From assembly GCA_033065855.1 (NCBI GenBank), contig JAVXUO010001982.1:124001-188000 (forward strand): 64,000 bases of DNA. The letters are read 5' to 3'. Both the position numbers and the translations under genes were made by a program. The notes under the pieces are model-generated. The model was not told where the DNA came from, searched no databases, and was given only the letters and a program-made list of their open reading frames with translations. Shown piece by piece: positions 53,780 through 64,000 of this stretch (positions are counted from its first letter, which is position 1; each line of letters opens with the position of its first letter). The DNA is from Escallonia rubra. Lineage: Eukaryota > Streptophyta > Magnoliopsida > Escalloniales > Escalloniaceae.

Positions 53780-55630
53780 GGTCCAGTTAAAAACGAGTGG
53801 TTTGTTAATTAAGGAATGGCTTCTTTGGCCTGGGACCGAAAAGACAAATATACCCTTACACCCTTTGTATCAAGTCTAAATGCATTAATCGATTAAGGGT
53901 AAATTAATCATTTAATTGTTCATCGGCACTCCCTCTCTTGCCTCCACCACAAAGCCAGTGATCTCCTCCCCTTCCTATGGAAACAAGGAAAGGCCGCCCA
54001 AATGCATCGCGGCCACCTCCTTTCCCCCCACAGAGTCGGTGGTCCCCTCCACCTCGTCGAAATGATGCAAACAAACTACCAACAGTATCTAACAAACCGT
54101 CGATGGGATTCAAGGACCGCCGGAGGGGAGGGGAGGGGACAGTTTATTCCCATCTTGCTTTCACGCCGTCGTTATGCACCATTACATCGGATGGTGGTAA
54201 TGGTTGGGAAAGAAAGCTAACAAATAGGATGTGCAAAAATTAAAACAGAAATTACCGCTTTACTTTAATGAACTAAAACATTTAGGATTGATATAAGGAC
54301 ATAATTGTCTATTTAGTTCAGTGCCATAAAAAAGTTCTTTATGACAAAGCAACACATTTGCATTTTCCTACATGAAAAGAAAAATAATAATAATCTCAGT
54401 AAGTGGTTCTAAAAAGCATATTAAGTGACAAATGAGTAAAACATGGACTACAGTTATTATTTTTTTGGAAAAAATGATGCATAACTTTTTTCTGATGTCG
54501 AACCAATAAAGACTTTTTGTTTCCATGAATCATAAAAAATAAAATGTTAAAGGAAGCTGTTACTTTTCAATGTTTAGTTTTTGATTGACAAGGTAAAACT
54601 TTGATACAAAAAAAAAAACAAAGAACGAGAGCAGTCTAGAAACCCTCTATTTTTGGAGTCATGACGACAATGTTGATGGTCGCTATGGAGGCTTTAAACA
54701 AGGAGAAAATTTAAATCCTTGACTATAAAATGGGCGATCCAAGAAATGCATTTCATGTTCTTTTAGTGACTGAAAGCACCTTTTATGTTATCTCCCAACA
54801 GCGGGATTCAATTCAGAAAGGTTAGTTCTAATGTCAAAGTATATATGACTTTTGTCAAAATAAGTTATATAGTTTAAAAAAAGGTAGTACAACTATTCCA
54901 AAGCGATCCACGAAACCAAAAAACTGCTTTGGGCTAGCATTTCGCAAAAATGGGCTTAGACGGGGCAGATTGGAAACGGCCCATCAACAGTGTGAGACAA
55001 GTGGAACTTGGAAGCCAAGATCATCTGGAAATTCTTCTGGACACAGAAATCTGCAAAGGCTAGGCCTACTCTTTATGGGGGCAGATCTTAAACGGCCCAT
55101 GAATCTCCAGTAAATCTGATGGGCCTGGCCCAACTATGCCATACTAATCAATCAACGCAGCGTCAATTAACACAATATATTTAGGATAAGTTCTATTTCC
55201 TCGTCCTTCGTATACCATTTTATGTTTTGTCAGTGGCGATGTAATAGATAAGTGTACCAAACACATACCGTAACAACAACAACAACAAAAAAATCGTTTG
55301 CTATAAATTTTAATAAGAGCAACGAAACAATCTTACCACAAAAAAAATGTCAACAAAGCTATTAAAGCATATATGCTATACATCAGAAGATCTTGGTCTA
55401 TCGAAAGCGAGAGGCAACCAAGAATCGCTCCATTCGTTTATCATTTTCTTTTCAGTTTTCCAAGTTTTCACGGCAAAATTCGCGAGTAAACAAGCAGCAT
55501 TCAGCAAAAAAAATTTTTTTTTTGCCATTTAATATTATCATATCGAAGCTGATAAAGTCACAATCGGAATGTACATGTGCCCAACCATAATCATCAAATT
55601 ACAAGTCCTATTGAGAATATATATACACAG
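53780..55630. other. Intergenic region between MENG and the KNOX gene
   Basis: This is the MENG 5' flank, with a GC-richer patch at about 53930-54200 whose overlapping open frames on both strands match nothing I know, followed by AT-rich sequence. No gene is seen. Confidence 0.45.
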
Positions 55631-55636
55631 TCCAAA

Positions 55637-58600
55637 TCAATCATCAGTATAGAAGTGTCCTGAAAGACTACTCAAAACGTCAAATTGCATGTTCTCGGAT
55701 GGTTTCCAGTGACGCTTCCTTTGGTTTATAAACCAGTTGTTAATTTGCTTCTGGTCGAGGCCCGTTAATTCAGCTAGAGAAATTTTATCAGCTTCCTGAA
55801 TAATTAGGTAGCAGCAGAGCAGTTAGTATCCTTAAGACCCTTACCACTTGTAAATGCCACTGAAAATGCATTTCGTGCTCAAATCATAAAAAAAATGGAA
55901 TTCAAGTATGATCGCTCCGTTACACCGAAATATATAACATAGTTAAGAAACATAAAAAAAAAGTATAAAGAAGAAGACATGGTAAAGAGCCTACCAACAT
56001 GGTTTTTTTTTTTTTTTTTTTTTAACATCCGGGTATATTTGATTTTTCTTTATTTGTCTAAAAGAGTTGAAATATTTCTTCATATTATTAAAAAAGAAAT
56101 ATAAATTTCATTTGCAATCCAATCCATGTTGGTAAATGGTAGCATATATATAAGAAAGGTGAAAGAAACTCAAAGCCATCATGCAACAGTAACCTCTCCC
56201 ACAAGAAAGACCCTGCATGCCTACATAACCGGTTTGAAAGAAGGGTTTTACACAGGCAATGATGTATATATATCTCAACGTATTTAAATTTAACAACATC
56301 CTATCAATTGGGCAATGTCAGCTAACAAAATAGACCCCAAAAAACAAATTTATTTTTTTCCCATTTGGGTTTTTTTTTTTTTTTTTTTGGGGGGGGGGGG
56401 TTGGTTAGGTCTTTGAAGATCATTTTTTGAGGTGGAATATAAATGGAAGGAGAGTTATACTTACTGTGGGGTAAGGCCATTTGTAATGCAAATTCCACCA
56501 TTCAAGTAATGTTTGGGTTGCTTCTTTAGGTAGCTTCCCTTTCTTCTTCTTCTTTGAAAATTCCACCTTCAGAGTACTGATGTGGCTTCCGAATTTGCGC
56601 AAGAGCTTGTCCTTGAGTTCTCGGTCTTCGCTCCTCGTTTGGGACTCCAGCACATCTATCTCTCCTCCGCTGAATTCTTCATCTGATGATACAGCACCTT
56701 CATCTGGAAAGATAGTTGCACATTATATCAAGGAACTAACCCAGTATAAATCTTATGGGCACCTCATATTTAAAATGCAGATCATTCTATTGGACGTCCT
56801 TCTAAGTTTCAATGTAAAAAATTATTCTGAAGGATTTCTACGAGCAAATGACCAAAAAGTTATTGAAACTACACTTTTTTAGGCATTTGAACTACACAGG
56901 TGCCACCATATCAAAGCAGAGATATAGTGACATTAGAGAGACTTTTAGCGACGAAAATGGAGCACAAGTAGCTCAACGTAAAACCAAAATATCGAGGGCA
57001 AGAAAATTAATGTTACGTAATATTACATGAAGTAGTTTTGGACCCACAAAAGGTGCCGTGGTTTTAATTAGTTATTTGAAGGTGATTTTCAATTATTCAA
57101 GAACAAAAAAGCACAATGCATTGTACATTCCAGATCATTAGAATGCAACATAGAATCTTTTTTTCTCAATATGTGTAAACCACTGGCCAAACACAACATG
57201 GGTACTCCGGTACGATTTGTCTCTGAACATGAGTCACCAAATTATTCTAAACTTAATAATGCTTCCGCTCTCAATTCTTGTTCTACTCCCGAATGCAGAG
57301 ACTCATAATGAGTAACTCGAGTCCAAACATCATCTGACATTAGCTGAATCCTTAACCCAAAGGTCAACTAAAACCCTTGTCATCTTAAGATATGCATCCC
57401 GGTGAGGAGGGCTTTAGAGATCTTTCCTCAACGTACGTAGAACCTAGACAGATATCCAGCAGCTGGGCCAAGAAATCTTTCCTCAAAATTCTGGTCTTAA
57501 TTTTTGAGGAACAGAGAACACGTAAAGGAGAACGGGTGGAAGTAATCAGCGTGCGGTGCTACGTGCACGGATAATAATGGTGGTTGGTCAGGGCCCTATT
57601 GTTCAGTCGTTTCTGCGTCAGAAAATGTATCCCAGTGACTGACAAGACGGTACGGCCATCAAATCAGCGCCAGAAAAGATAGAAACCCACCAGCCGTAGC
57701 CAGATCTTAGGTCAATACTTTCGCGCAGAAAGACGATTTATCTTCGGTATGGCCCCCCACTCTCTCCACCCTACCCATTTTCATAAGTTGTCCCTAAATA
57801 AATCTACACAATTTTTTGCAATTTATGTAAAAAAACATATTCAGTAACTGCCGCCTATTATTTTCCTAAAAGAAAAAATTTGGTTGCTACATTGGTCAGA
57901 AGAATCTTCCTCATAACCTTATATAGCGACAACCAATCGTTCATAAATGTTTTTAATTATTTTTATTTAGTGACGCTAAAAAAATACTGCTAATAATTGT
58001 TACTGAAAATATTAAAAGAAAAGTCGCTTAAAATATTTAATAACTATTAATTGTCACTATATACGAGATTGAAGGAAGATTCCTACAACTCCGGTAGGAA
58101 CTAAAATTTGTTCTTTACTAAATACATACATAATAATATCACCGATCTCAATTTTTCCAGACCCATCTTCTTATGTATGGATCATTAATTAACTATATAA
58201 GGGGTTCTAAGTGGTCAGGACCATACATCAAATTACACTACTCAATATTTCAACTGTGCACCAAACATTCAATTCGACTACGTCTCACTTCTGTGTTGCA
58301 TATTGTTAGCAATTATACTTTTTTGAGAGTGGAATTTTTTAGAGTGAAACGAGTCAATTTAAATAAGTCATTTTTGGAAGGAAAAATGTTGGCAGTTTCC
58401 TGTGTTATAGAAAGAAGCTACAACTTTCATATATAGCGACGATATATGAAAATTTTTTATGATTATTATTAAACAAATATGATTATTAATTGACAATTAA
58501 TATAGCTAAATAAGTGCAGAATAATATTATGAACAAAGGCATATACAAAATGACGTTATCCATACTGAATTACTATAAATTATCACGACACAGAGGGCAT

Positions 58601-61600
58601 AGCATCTACCTACAAAAACAGAGGTTGCAGACAAAATTCATTTTTTGGGCATATATGGTTGAATCTCCTATTAAAATTAGGATCTCCAAAGAAACAGAGC
58701 TAGAACCTAAAAAGTATTTCATCCATCTCAAAAAAATTAATCATATTTCTTTTTTAGACCCAAAAAAAAAAAATCACCATCTTAAATAAGGATGATTTTG
58801 TACGTAATCTTCGTATTTACCTATTTTATACTTTTTTATTACATTTTTCTCTTCACATTTAATCATCCACCAAACTATTTTCTCTCGCCTCACCCAATTC
58901 TTCCTCCCCCCATTATGAAAAAGTCCGATCAAGTCAATTAGGACGGAAGAAGTAATTGTTAAAGGGAGCCACCGTCAAATAAACAAACCGACCAACAAAT
59001 AAATTGCTTATTGATTCAGGACTTCTATTTTAATGACAATCTATATTTAATCCAGATTCAATCGCCTGCAAATCAATGTCAAGCACGTCAACAAGAATAA
59101 TTCTCGAATATTGTACCACTTATATAATAATATAATAACAAGAGTGAAGACCGAGCGAGGCCCGGACCCACAGCCAAAGCCTAAACCCCTGAGAAGACGC
59201 GGACAAGTTTGATCCACGTCATGCCATGCGGCACAAGGCCCCGTAGTGACACAGAAAAGGGGGCCAGACGGAAATGACTACCACTACGTCTCTGTAGCAC
59301 CACCACCACCTGCAGCAGCAACTGCTCAGTCCATTCACTCACTCACTCACAAAGAGAGAGAGAGAGTCTGTGTGTGTGCGCGCGTTGAATGCCACAAAAT
59401 TAAAAAAAGCTGCTTTTTTGGCAGCGTAAACCCCGGGAGTCCATGTGAAAATTCGACCACCCGTCCTATCCGGGATCGACCTCCATTCTTCCTAATGCTA
59501 GGCCACCCCCCCTACTTTTAGTCCTCCACTTAACTCCAATCCCATAATAGCCCATCGGGGGGTCCAACAACATGAATCGTTGGTCCACTTTGCCTCAATC
59601 CCCCATCCACACATTGACCATTGTCGTCAAGGCGCTTGCCTTCCTTCCTTCCTTGACCATTACCCCTTCAATTATTATTTATCATCAAGAACCTTTGCTC
59701 TGCCCTACCACCAAACTCACTTGTGTGTTGTTTCCCCAAGAACCATCTCTCACATTATAAGTGTCGTGAAGCCCGGCGCCCGACCCCGGCCCAGTCCCAC
59801 TCAAGCTACCCTATAGTACTGGCCACTTTGCATGTCTTGGACGACAATTCTCTTGCACTGCTTAGAACCAACAGATACAGATACAGGAGAAATTTCTTCT
59901 TGCAAAGCTCAGAAAGATCCTACATGTACTTAACTGACTCTTCGCTGCCTCCATGGGAAAGCTGTATGACAAAGGCAGCAGAGACCAAGATTCAAGAGGA
60001 GTGAGGCCTATAACCATCCAGAACAATGCATCCGACTAGAACACGCTTAAACTTAAATCTACCTCCAGAGCATGAAACATTGAAAACCCTGTCCTTGTCC
60101 ATAGGGCCAATACGTGTCAAAGAACCTCCAACCGGAAGCAACAGGCCCTTCTTACTTTTTTGATGAGCTCCAAAATCTTGGGTTTGAACCAAATTTCGAT
60201 CAAGAGACGTAGGGAGTTCTCACGTAGGAGGACCAAACTAAGGAAACAAAAAAGTTTTAGAATTGATATATGTAATGTAGTTCTTTGCTATAAAAGTATA
60301 AGCTACCAGAGATTGAGCCCACAATGCTTGGACTATTCCAAATGAGGGTATACTTAACTCCTTAAAACTGACAATCCCTATAGAAATACAAATCTTCAGA
60401 CCAAAGGCACATGGTGGATGTCCAGGCGCTTCAGTCCCCTATAACTGTTGTCAGAAACTATCGAAAGGGCAAAAGTTTTCAAATTGTTGTTGAAGATAAA
60501 GTTAGCAAGATGAAGCTGAATTCTGCATTTAGGCTTTAAGCGAAATGGGATGCTAGCTTAGAAGGAAATAAGTTACTACTCCTGAGCCATGCATGGATAA
60601 ATTATGATTGGGAAGTAGAGTGACAAAAAGTTTAACAAACTAAACTGATATACGAGTTATAAAAGCAACTGCATTCTCAAATGAAAGTGGCCAAGCATAA
60701 TCAATTAACATATGCAAAAGCAAGGAAATGGAAATGCAACATGAACAGACCACAAGCAGATGCAGACAGCATCCAGCCAGAATGGTCCTTAACACAATCT
60801 GCACACGCGGTCATATGGTTAGTATAATGTCCAAGTGGATATCTGCATCTGTGTCTAGAGAACCTCAGATTCAAAAGAAGGATTACGATTCGACTAAGCA
60901 TGAGGAGAGACAAGACAACAAAGAGCACACGAGGGCCAGCCAGCAATGAATGATAGAGCATCAACGAAAAGCTAATTTGTACTTTCAAACGAAAACAATA
61001 ATAGTTGCCAACCGTAAACTCAACCTCTACCGTGATCAATTCATTTTTTTCCCTTAAGTATATGCATAAACTGCATCTTTTTAATCACCTTTGACATCTA
61101 AAGCTGTTATACTTCCAGTAAGTTGGCTAATCTGTTGATAACATGAACTAAAGAAGCTAGTAAAGTAACAGAAGTACAGTTGCCAATGTGCTTCATCTAC
61201 TTAATTATAGCTTCCAAGGAATTTTATATAACCACAATCAGTGCCAGCCTTAAAAGGGGATCACAAGTAGCGGTAGTACTTCATCAAATCTTGGCATAAG
61301 CCTTGTGAAAAGCCCTAAAGATTCACATAGTCACGTGTGAATGTCTAAAGATAAATTCATACTTAACCAAAGCTCTCGGTTTATTTTTTCTATCTGAAAC
61401 TAGGCAACTAGCTAGCGATTACATCCTCCACTGTCCATTCCCATATTCCATGCAGGATATACCAACACATCCTGCATTGGAACTTGAAGCTCTTTAAAGT
61501 GGCCAGACAAAGTTTCAGTCCTTACCACCGCATTTAAGAACTTGCCAGGTCCAACCAATTAACAGGTAGATCGGAAAACACTAATATACCATCGATATAA

Positions 61601-64000
61601 TAAGAAAGATCCTAAATCGAAGACTTAAAGTAGTTTCATGTTGAAGCAAAAGGATATGTTGTGTATATTTTGGCAAGAGCATAAAAGAATTATAAGAAAT
61701 GCTGCTCTATGCAGAAGAAAGCATTATTAAACTTGATCTAAAGACATCCAGCTTTACAATAGTGTAACTTCGGTTTCGAAAGAATTGTTACTCTGAAAGC
61801 TCCATTGTATCATATATCATAAAACTACCTCTACGCTCGCAGTTTTCTACTCTATTTCTTCTAATGCAAAACATCAGCGAACTTTTAACCAAGAGAGAGC
61901 AACTAAATCAATCTCACCTACCTATGCTTATTAACTCCATCAATGATCACCCAATAAGCGTAAATTGGGAATGGTAACAAAGGAAAGGTTTGCAACATAG
62001 ACGACAAGAAGAAGGGCCACAAGTCAACATGAACGCCGTGATTCAGTCACTGGGATTGTTTCACTATTTTGTTTGACAATTCGCAAGGAGTAGCCTCCAT
62101 CGTTAATTCAAATAAGCCCCATCCATCCCCTTATGGTTTTCAGTATGGCACTGACCTGTCAATTAAACTATTTTTAGGTGTTGAAGCAAGAGAGGACAGG
62201 AAATTGAGAGCACGAAACATTACATTTTGGAGCTACAAAAAAAATAAGAAGCAAAAAAAACCATAATGATCAAAGGCGAAGACAAAGACTATTCTTTGGA
62301 GGAGGAGGAACTGCAATTTACATTTAAATTAGGTTTTCCTCCATATCACTAAATCTTGTAGAAGGGGGGAATAACTTAAAGAGGCCCCTCACTGTTACAA
62401 AACAATGGACGTAGTACTTGCTTCCTATTGTTATCTAAATTCTGCAAAGCAACTTGCCCCCAAGCTTCACGTACCTTCCTGTAGACTAAATGAATCGCGA
62501 GACAGGAAAGAGAAAAAAGGACACTAGCGCCATAAACCAGATGACGACAGTGACAGTGAGCTTCATAGCTATCCCCATAAAATAACACATTGAACTGGAA
62601 AAGGAAAAGGGTTTCTAGATTTTGATCGCTACTCCGTGTCCGTGACCACAGGCCCCCTTGACTTTTTTCTCTTAAGGTTTACTATTTCCTGTACTAACAA
62701 AGAAGAGAGATCACACACCACAACAAACACAGCATTTCCTCATTTACACACTCAGCTAGAGCCCAGAAGTACGCGTGAAGCAAACAGTGTTTAGTCCTAA
62801 ATCCAAGACAACAAGGTTCTCTTTTTAGGGTTGTTTGCAGGTTGTTGTCGTTACCATTACCACATTCATAGCCCCTTTGATTATTCTCTCCGTGTAGTTA
62901 ATACTCAGATAGAACTAATGTGCGCCACATGTCATGCTATCGTGCGCCAAGATTACGGCACGGATGAACTTCACAGCAAATACTACTACTAGTAGGCTAG
63001 TAGCAAAGTCCACGAGAGAGAGGTGGTTTCTCATGGACGTACCTTTGCAAAGATTGCCAAGTTGAGTTCTAATTCACAGCAAATACTACTACTAGTAAGC
63101 TAGTAGCAAAGTCCACGAGAGAGAGAGAGAGAGGTGGTTTCTCATGGTCGTACCTTTGCAAAGATTGCCAAGTTGAGTTTCAATCTTGTTCAAGAACACG
63201 GTTGCTTCGTCAAAGGGCCTTGAGAGATCCGATTTGTACTTCACCAATATGTCATAGTAGGTTTCCTACGCAAACAAACACACAGAGAATCAGGCGTTTG
63301 AAAGAAATGACATACCCTCGAGCGAGCTAACCCAGAGCACCAGACTCCAGTCATGCAACCCTTACCGATGTTGCGATTAGGCAGTTGTTTTCGCGCTTCG
63401 TACCTGGAACAACCTTAGTGTTGCCCCAAGACTCGGCCTCTAAACTAGAGAATATCGCACAAGTAGGGAGAGAGGAGAAGAATTAAAATCAGGCATGTTA
63501 ATGGAAAGAGAGAAACCATGAACTCGTCAAGCTCAGGATCAGCTCCAAAGCAAGTGGAAGCAGCATCTCGCTGAGAAACGCCGTTTTCACGCCGGATTTC
63601 ATCTAACAAACACGCTATCTCCGGTGGGGCGCCGACCTGAACAAGGCACCCAAAGACCAAAGTTATCAGATCTTCAGATGAACTCGGGCAAAATATGAGA
63701 AAGAGAAGACCTAACCGAAGCAAGATAAGCAAAGCCGTCCTAGTTTAGGGTTAAGCTTTACTCATAACATTACTTCTCTGATCGTTCGTCTTTCTTCTCT
63801 TCATAGTAACAAAAGCCAGAAAAGTGAAACCGCTGTTCTGAAGAAGAATTTTGAACCTTCTGGCAGGCGATATAGGCATCCAGTAGTTTCGGATAAGAAG
63901 GATGAGAGGCGATTTTCGCCTTGATTACGCTCGAAGCACCTTCTTCGTCGTCGTCATCATCGACGCATCGGCCTTTGTGCATTCCAGCAGTGACCGAGGC
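55637..64000 (-). CDS. KNAT6: Class I KNOX homeobox protein, KNAT2/KNAT6-like (5' end outside window)
   Basis: Five exons are visible: 63857 to the window edge, 63517-63636, 63154-63265, 56465-56703 and 55637-55795 (774 nt, 257 residues plus stop). The frame is still open at the right edge, so the start is missing. Domain order is KNOX1 ([20 protein letters not shown], then [14 protein letters not shown]), KNOX2 ([11 protein letters not shown] joined to [20 protein letters not shown]), ELK ([19 protein letters not shown]) and a three-amino-acid-loop homeodomain ([12 protein letters not shown] joined to [20 protein letters not shown]). It ends with the WF-N-R recognition helix and a KPSENMQF tail. 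KNOX I factors act in the nucleus with BELL partners and maintain meristem and boundary identity. [12 protein letters not shown] favours KNAT6 over KNAT2, but I would not separate them firmly. Intron 3 is 6450 bp. A 103-bp duplication affects the donor of exon 3 (see findings). Confidence 0.92.
56340..56402. repeat. T run followed by G run in KNOX intron 4
   Basis: About 19 T bases are followed directly by about 12 G bases. A second T run lies near 56006-56023. Such tracts are often length-polymorphic and error-prone in assemblies. Confidence 0.7.
57893..58092 (+). mobile_element. MITE of about 200 bp with imperfect terminal inverted repeats
   Basis: The left end AATCTTCCTCATAACC continues into TATATAGCGACAA. 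The right end in reverse complement reads AATCTTCCTTCAATCTCG and continues into TATATAGTGACAA. The core is AT-rich and non-coding. Copies of the core occur at 29727-29845 (same orientation) and 36985-37095 (inverted). Confidence 0.6.
59333..59385 (+). repeat. Compound microsatellite (CACT, GA, GT/GC)
   Basis: CACTCACTCACTCAC is followed by a GA run and then a TGTGTG-CGCGCG run. It lies in the KNOX intron within a GC-richer patch that also has CACCACCACCACC. Confidence 0.65.
62970..63175. repeat. 103-bp tandem duplication spanning the end of KNOX exon 3
   Basis: Unit 1 starts TTCACAGCAAATACTACT at 62970 and unit 2 with the same word at 63073. Both contain CTAGTAGCAAAGTCCACGAG, a GA run (8 bases longer in unit 2), GGTGGTTTCTCATGG and GTACCTTTGCAAAGATTGCC. 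The last word is, on the minus strand, the final bases of exon 3 plus its GT donor. The few differences point to a fairly recent event. Confidence 0.85.

Larger units (their letters stand above)
56704..63153 (-). other. KNAT6: KNOX intron 3 (6.45 kb)
   Basis: This is the large intron between the KNOX2-end exon and the ELK exon, a position where class I KNOX genes commonly have long introns with regulatory content. It contains a MITE (57893-58092), a microsatellite cluster (59333-59385) and the duplicated exon tail (62970-63072). I see no nested gene; open frames inside are short and unrecognised. Confidence 0.6.

Noticed and set aside
53977..54243. Proline/arginine-rich open frames near MENG
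   Set aside because: Frames overlap on both strands in a GC-rich patch. The composition is low-complexity and there is no splice or family support.

Overview
This window is nuclear DNA of a flowering plant, most likely a eudicot. It is AT-rich, has intron-split genes with GT-AG borders, and carries plant families such as NAC, PMEI, NRT2, CRK and KNOX along with plant transposon remnants. Two single N bases (14501, 37070) show it is an assembly. I saw no rRNA, confident tRNA, CRISPR or prokaryotic operon. Exon joins were made by eye from splice sites, phase and recalled family sequence; none was checked with a program.

Layout from left to right. A small divergent NAC gene lies on + at 1582-2590. 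A repeat-rich block with a degenerate ~70-bp array covers 2771-4800. Two pectin methylesterase/invertase inhibitor (PMEI) paralogs lie on - (5621-6136 and 9341-9874), separated by a 666-bp hAT-like element and a NAP1-like pseudogene. A gene-free stretch of about 8.8 kb follows, holding a 1.37-kb Mutator-like element with perfect 9-bp target-site duplications and several other repeats. Next come a high-affinity nitrate transporter of NRT2.5 type (+, 18832-21362, with a tRNA-derived SINE in its intron), an eight-exon polygalacturonase (-, 24256-27615) and the four-exon ribosomal protein eS12 gene (+, 33262-36000). A tandem pair of cysteine-rich receptor-like kinases follows: CRK3-like (+, 37467-40892) and CRK2-like (+, 46336-49341). 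Then come the seven-exon demethylphylloquinone methyltransferase MENG (-, 49868-53716) and the 3' five exons of a class I KNOX homeobox gene of KNAT2/KNAT6 type (-, 55637 to beyond the right edge), with a 6.45-kb intron.

The gene set resembles, from memory, the Arabidopsis chromosome 1 neighbourhoods At1g70500-70540 (polygalacturonase, KNAT2, CRK2, CRK3, PMEI) and At1g23350-23380 (PMEI, MENG, KNAT6). The window therefore looks like an unreduced version of a conserved ancestral block. The genes do not form one pathway. Two groups act in the cell wall (PMEI, polygalacturonase), two are plasma-membrane receptor kinases, and the rest act in nitrate uptake, translation, phylloquinone synthesis and meristem patterning.

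I found no convincing new multi-gene system. The most unusual observations are a 103-bp tandem duplication that copies the end of a KNOX exon with its 5' splice donor, a 15-residue tandem duplication inside the NAC domain, a Mutator-like element with doubled inverted ends, and a MITE family with at least three copies.
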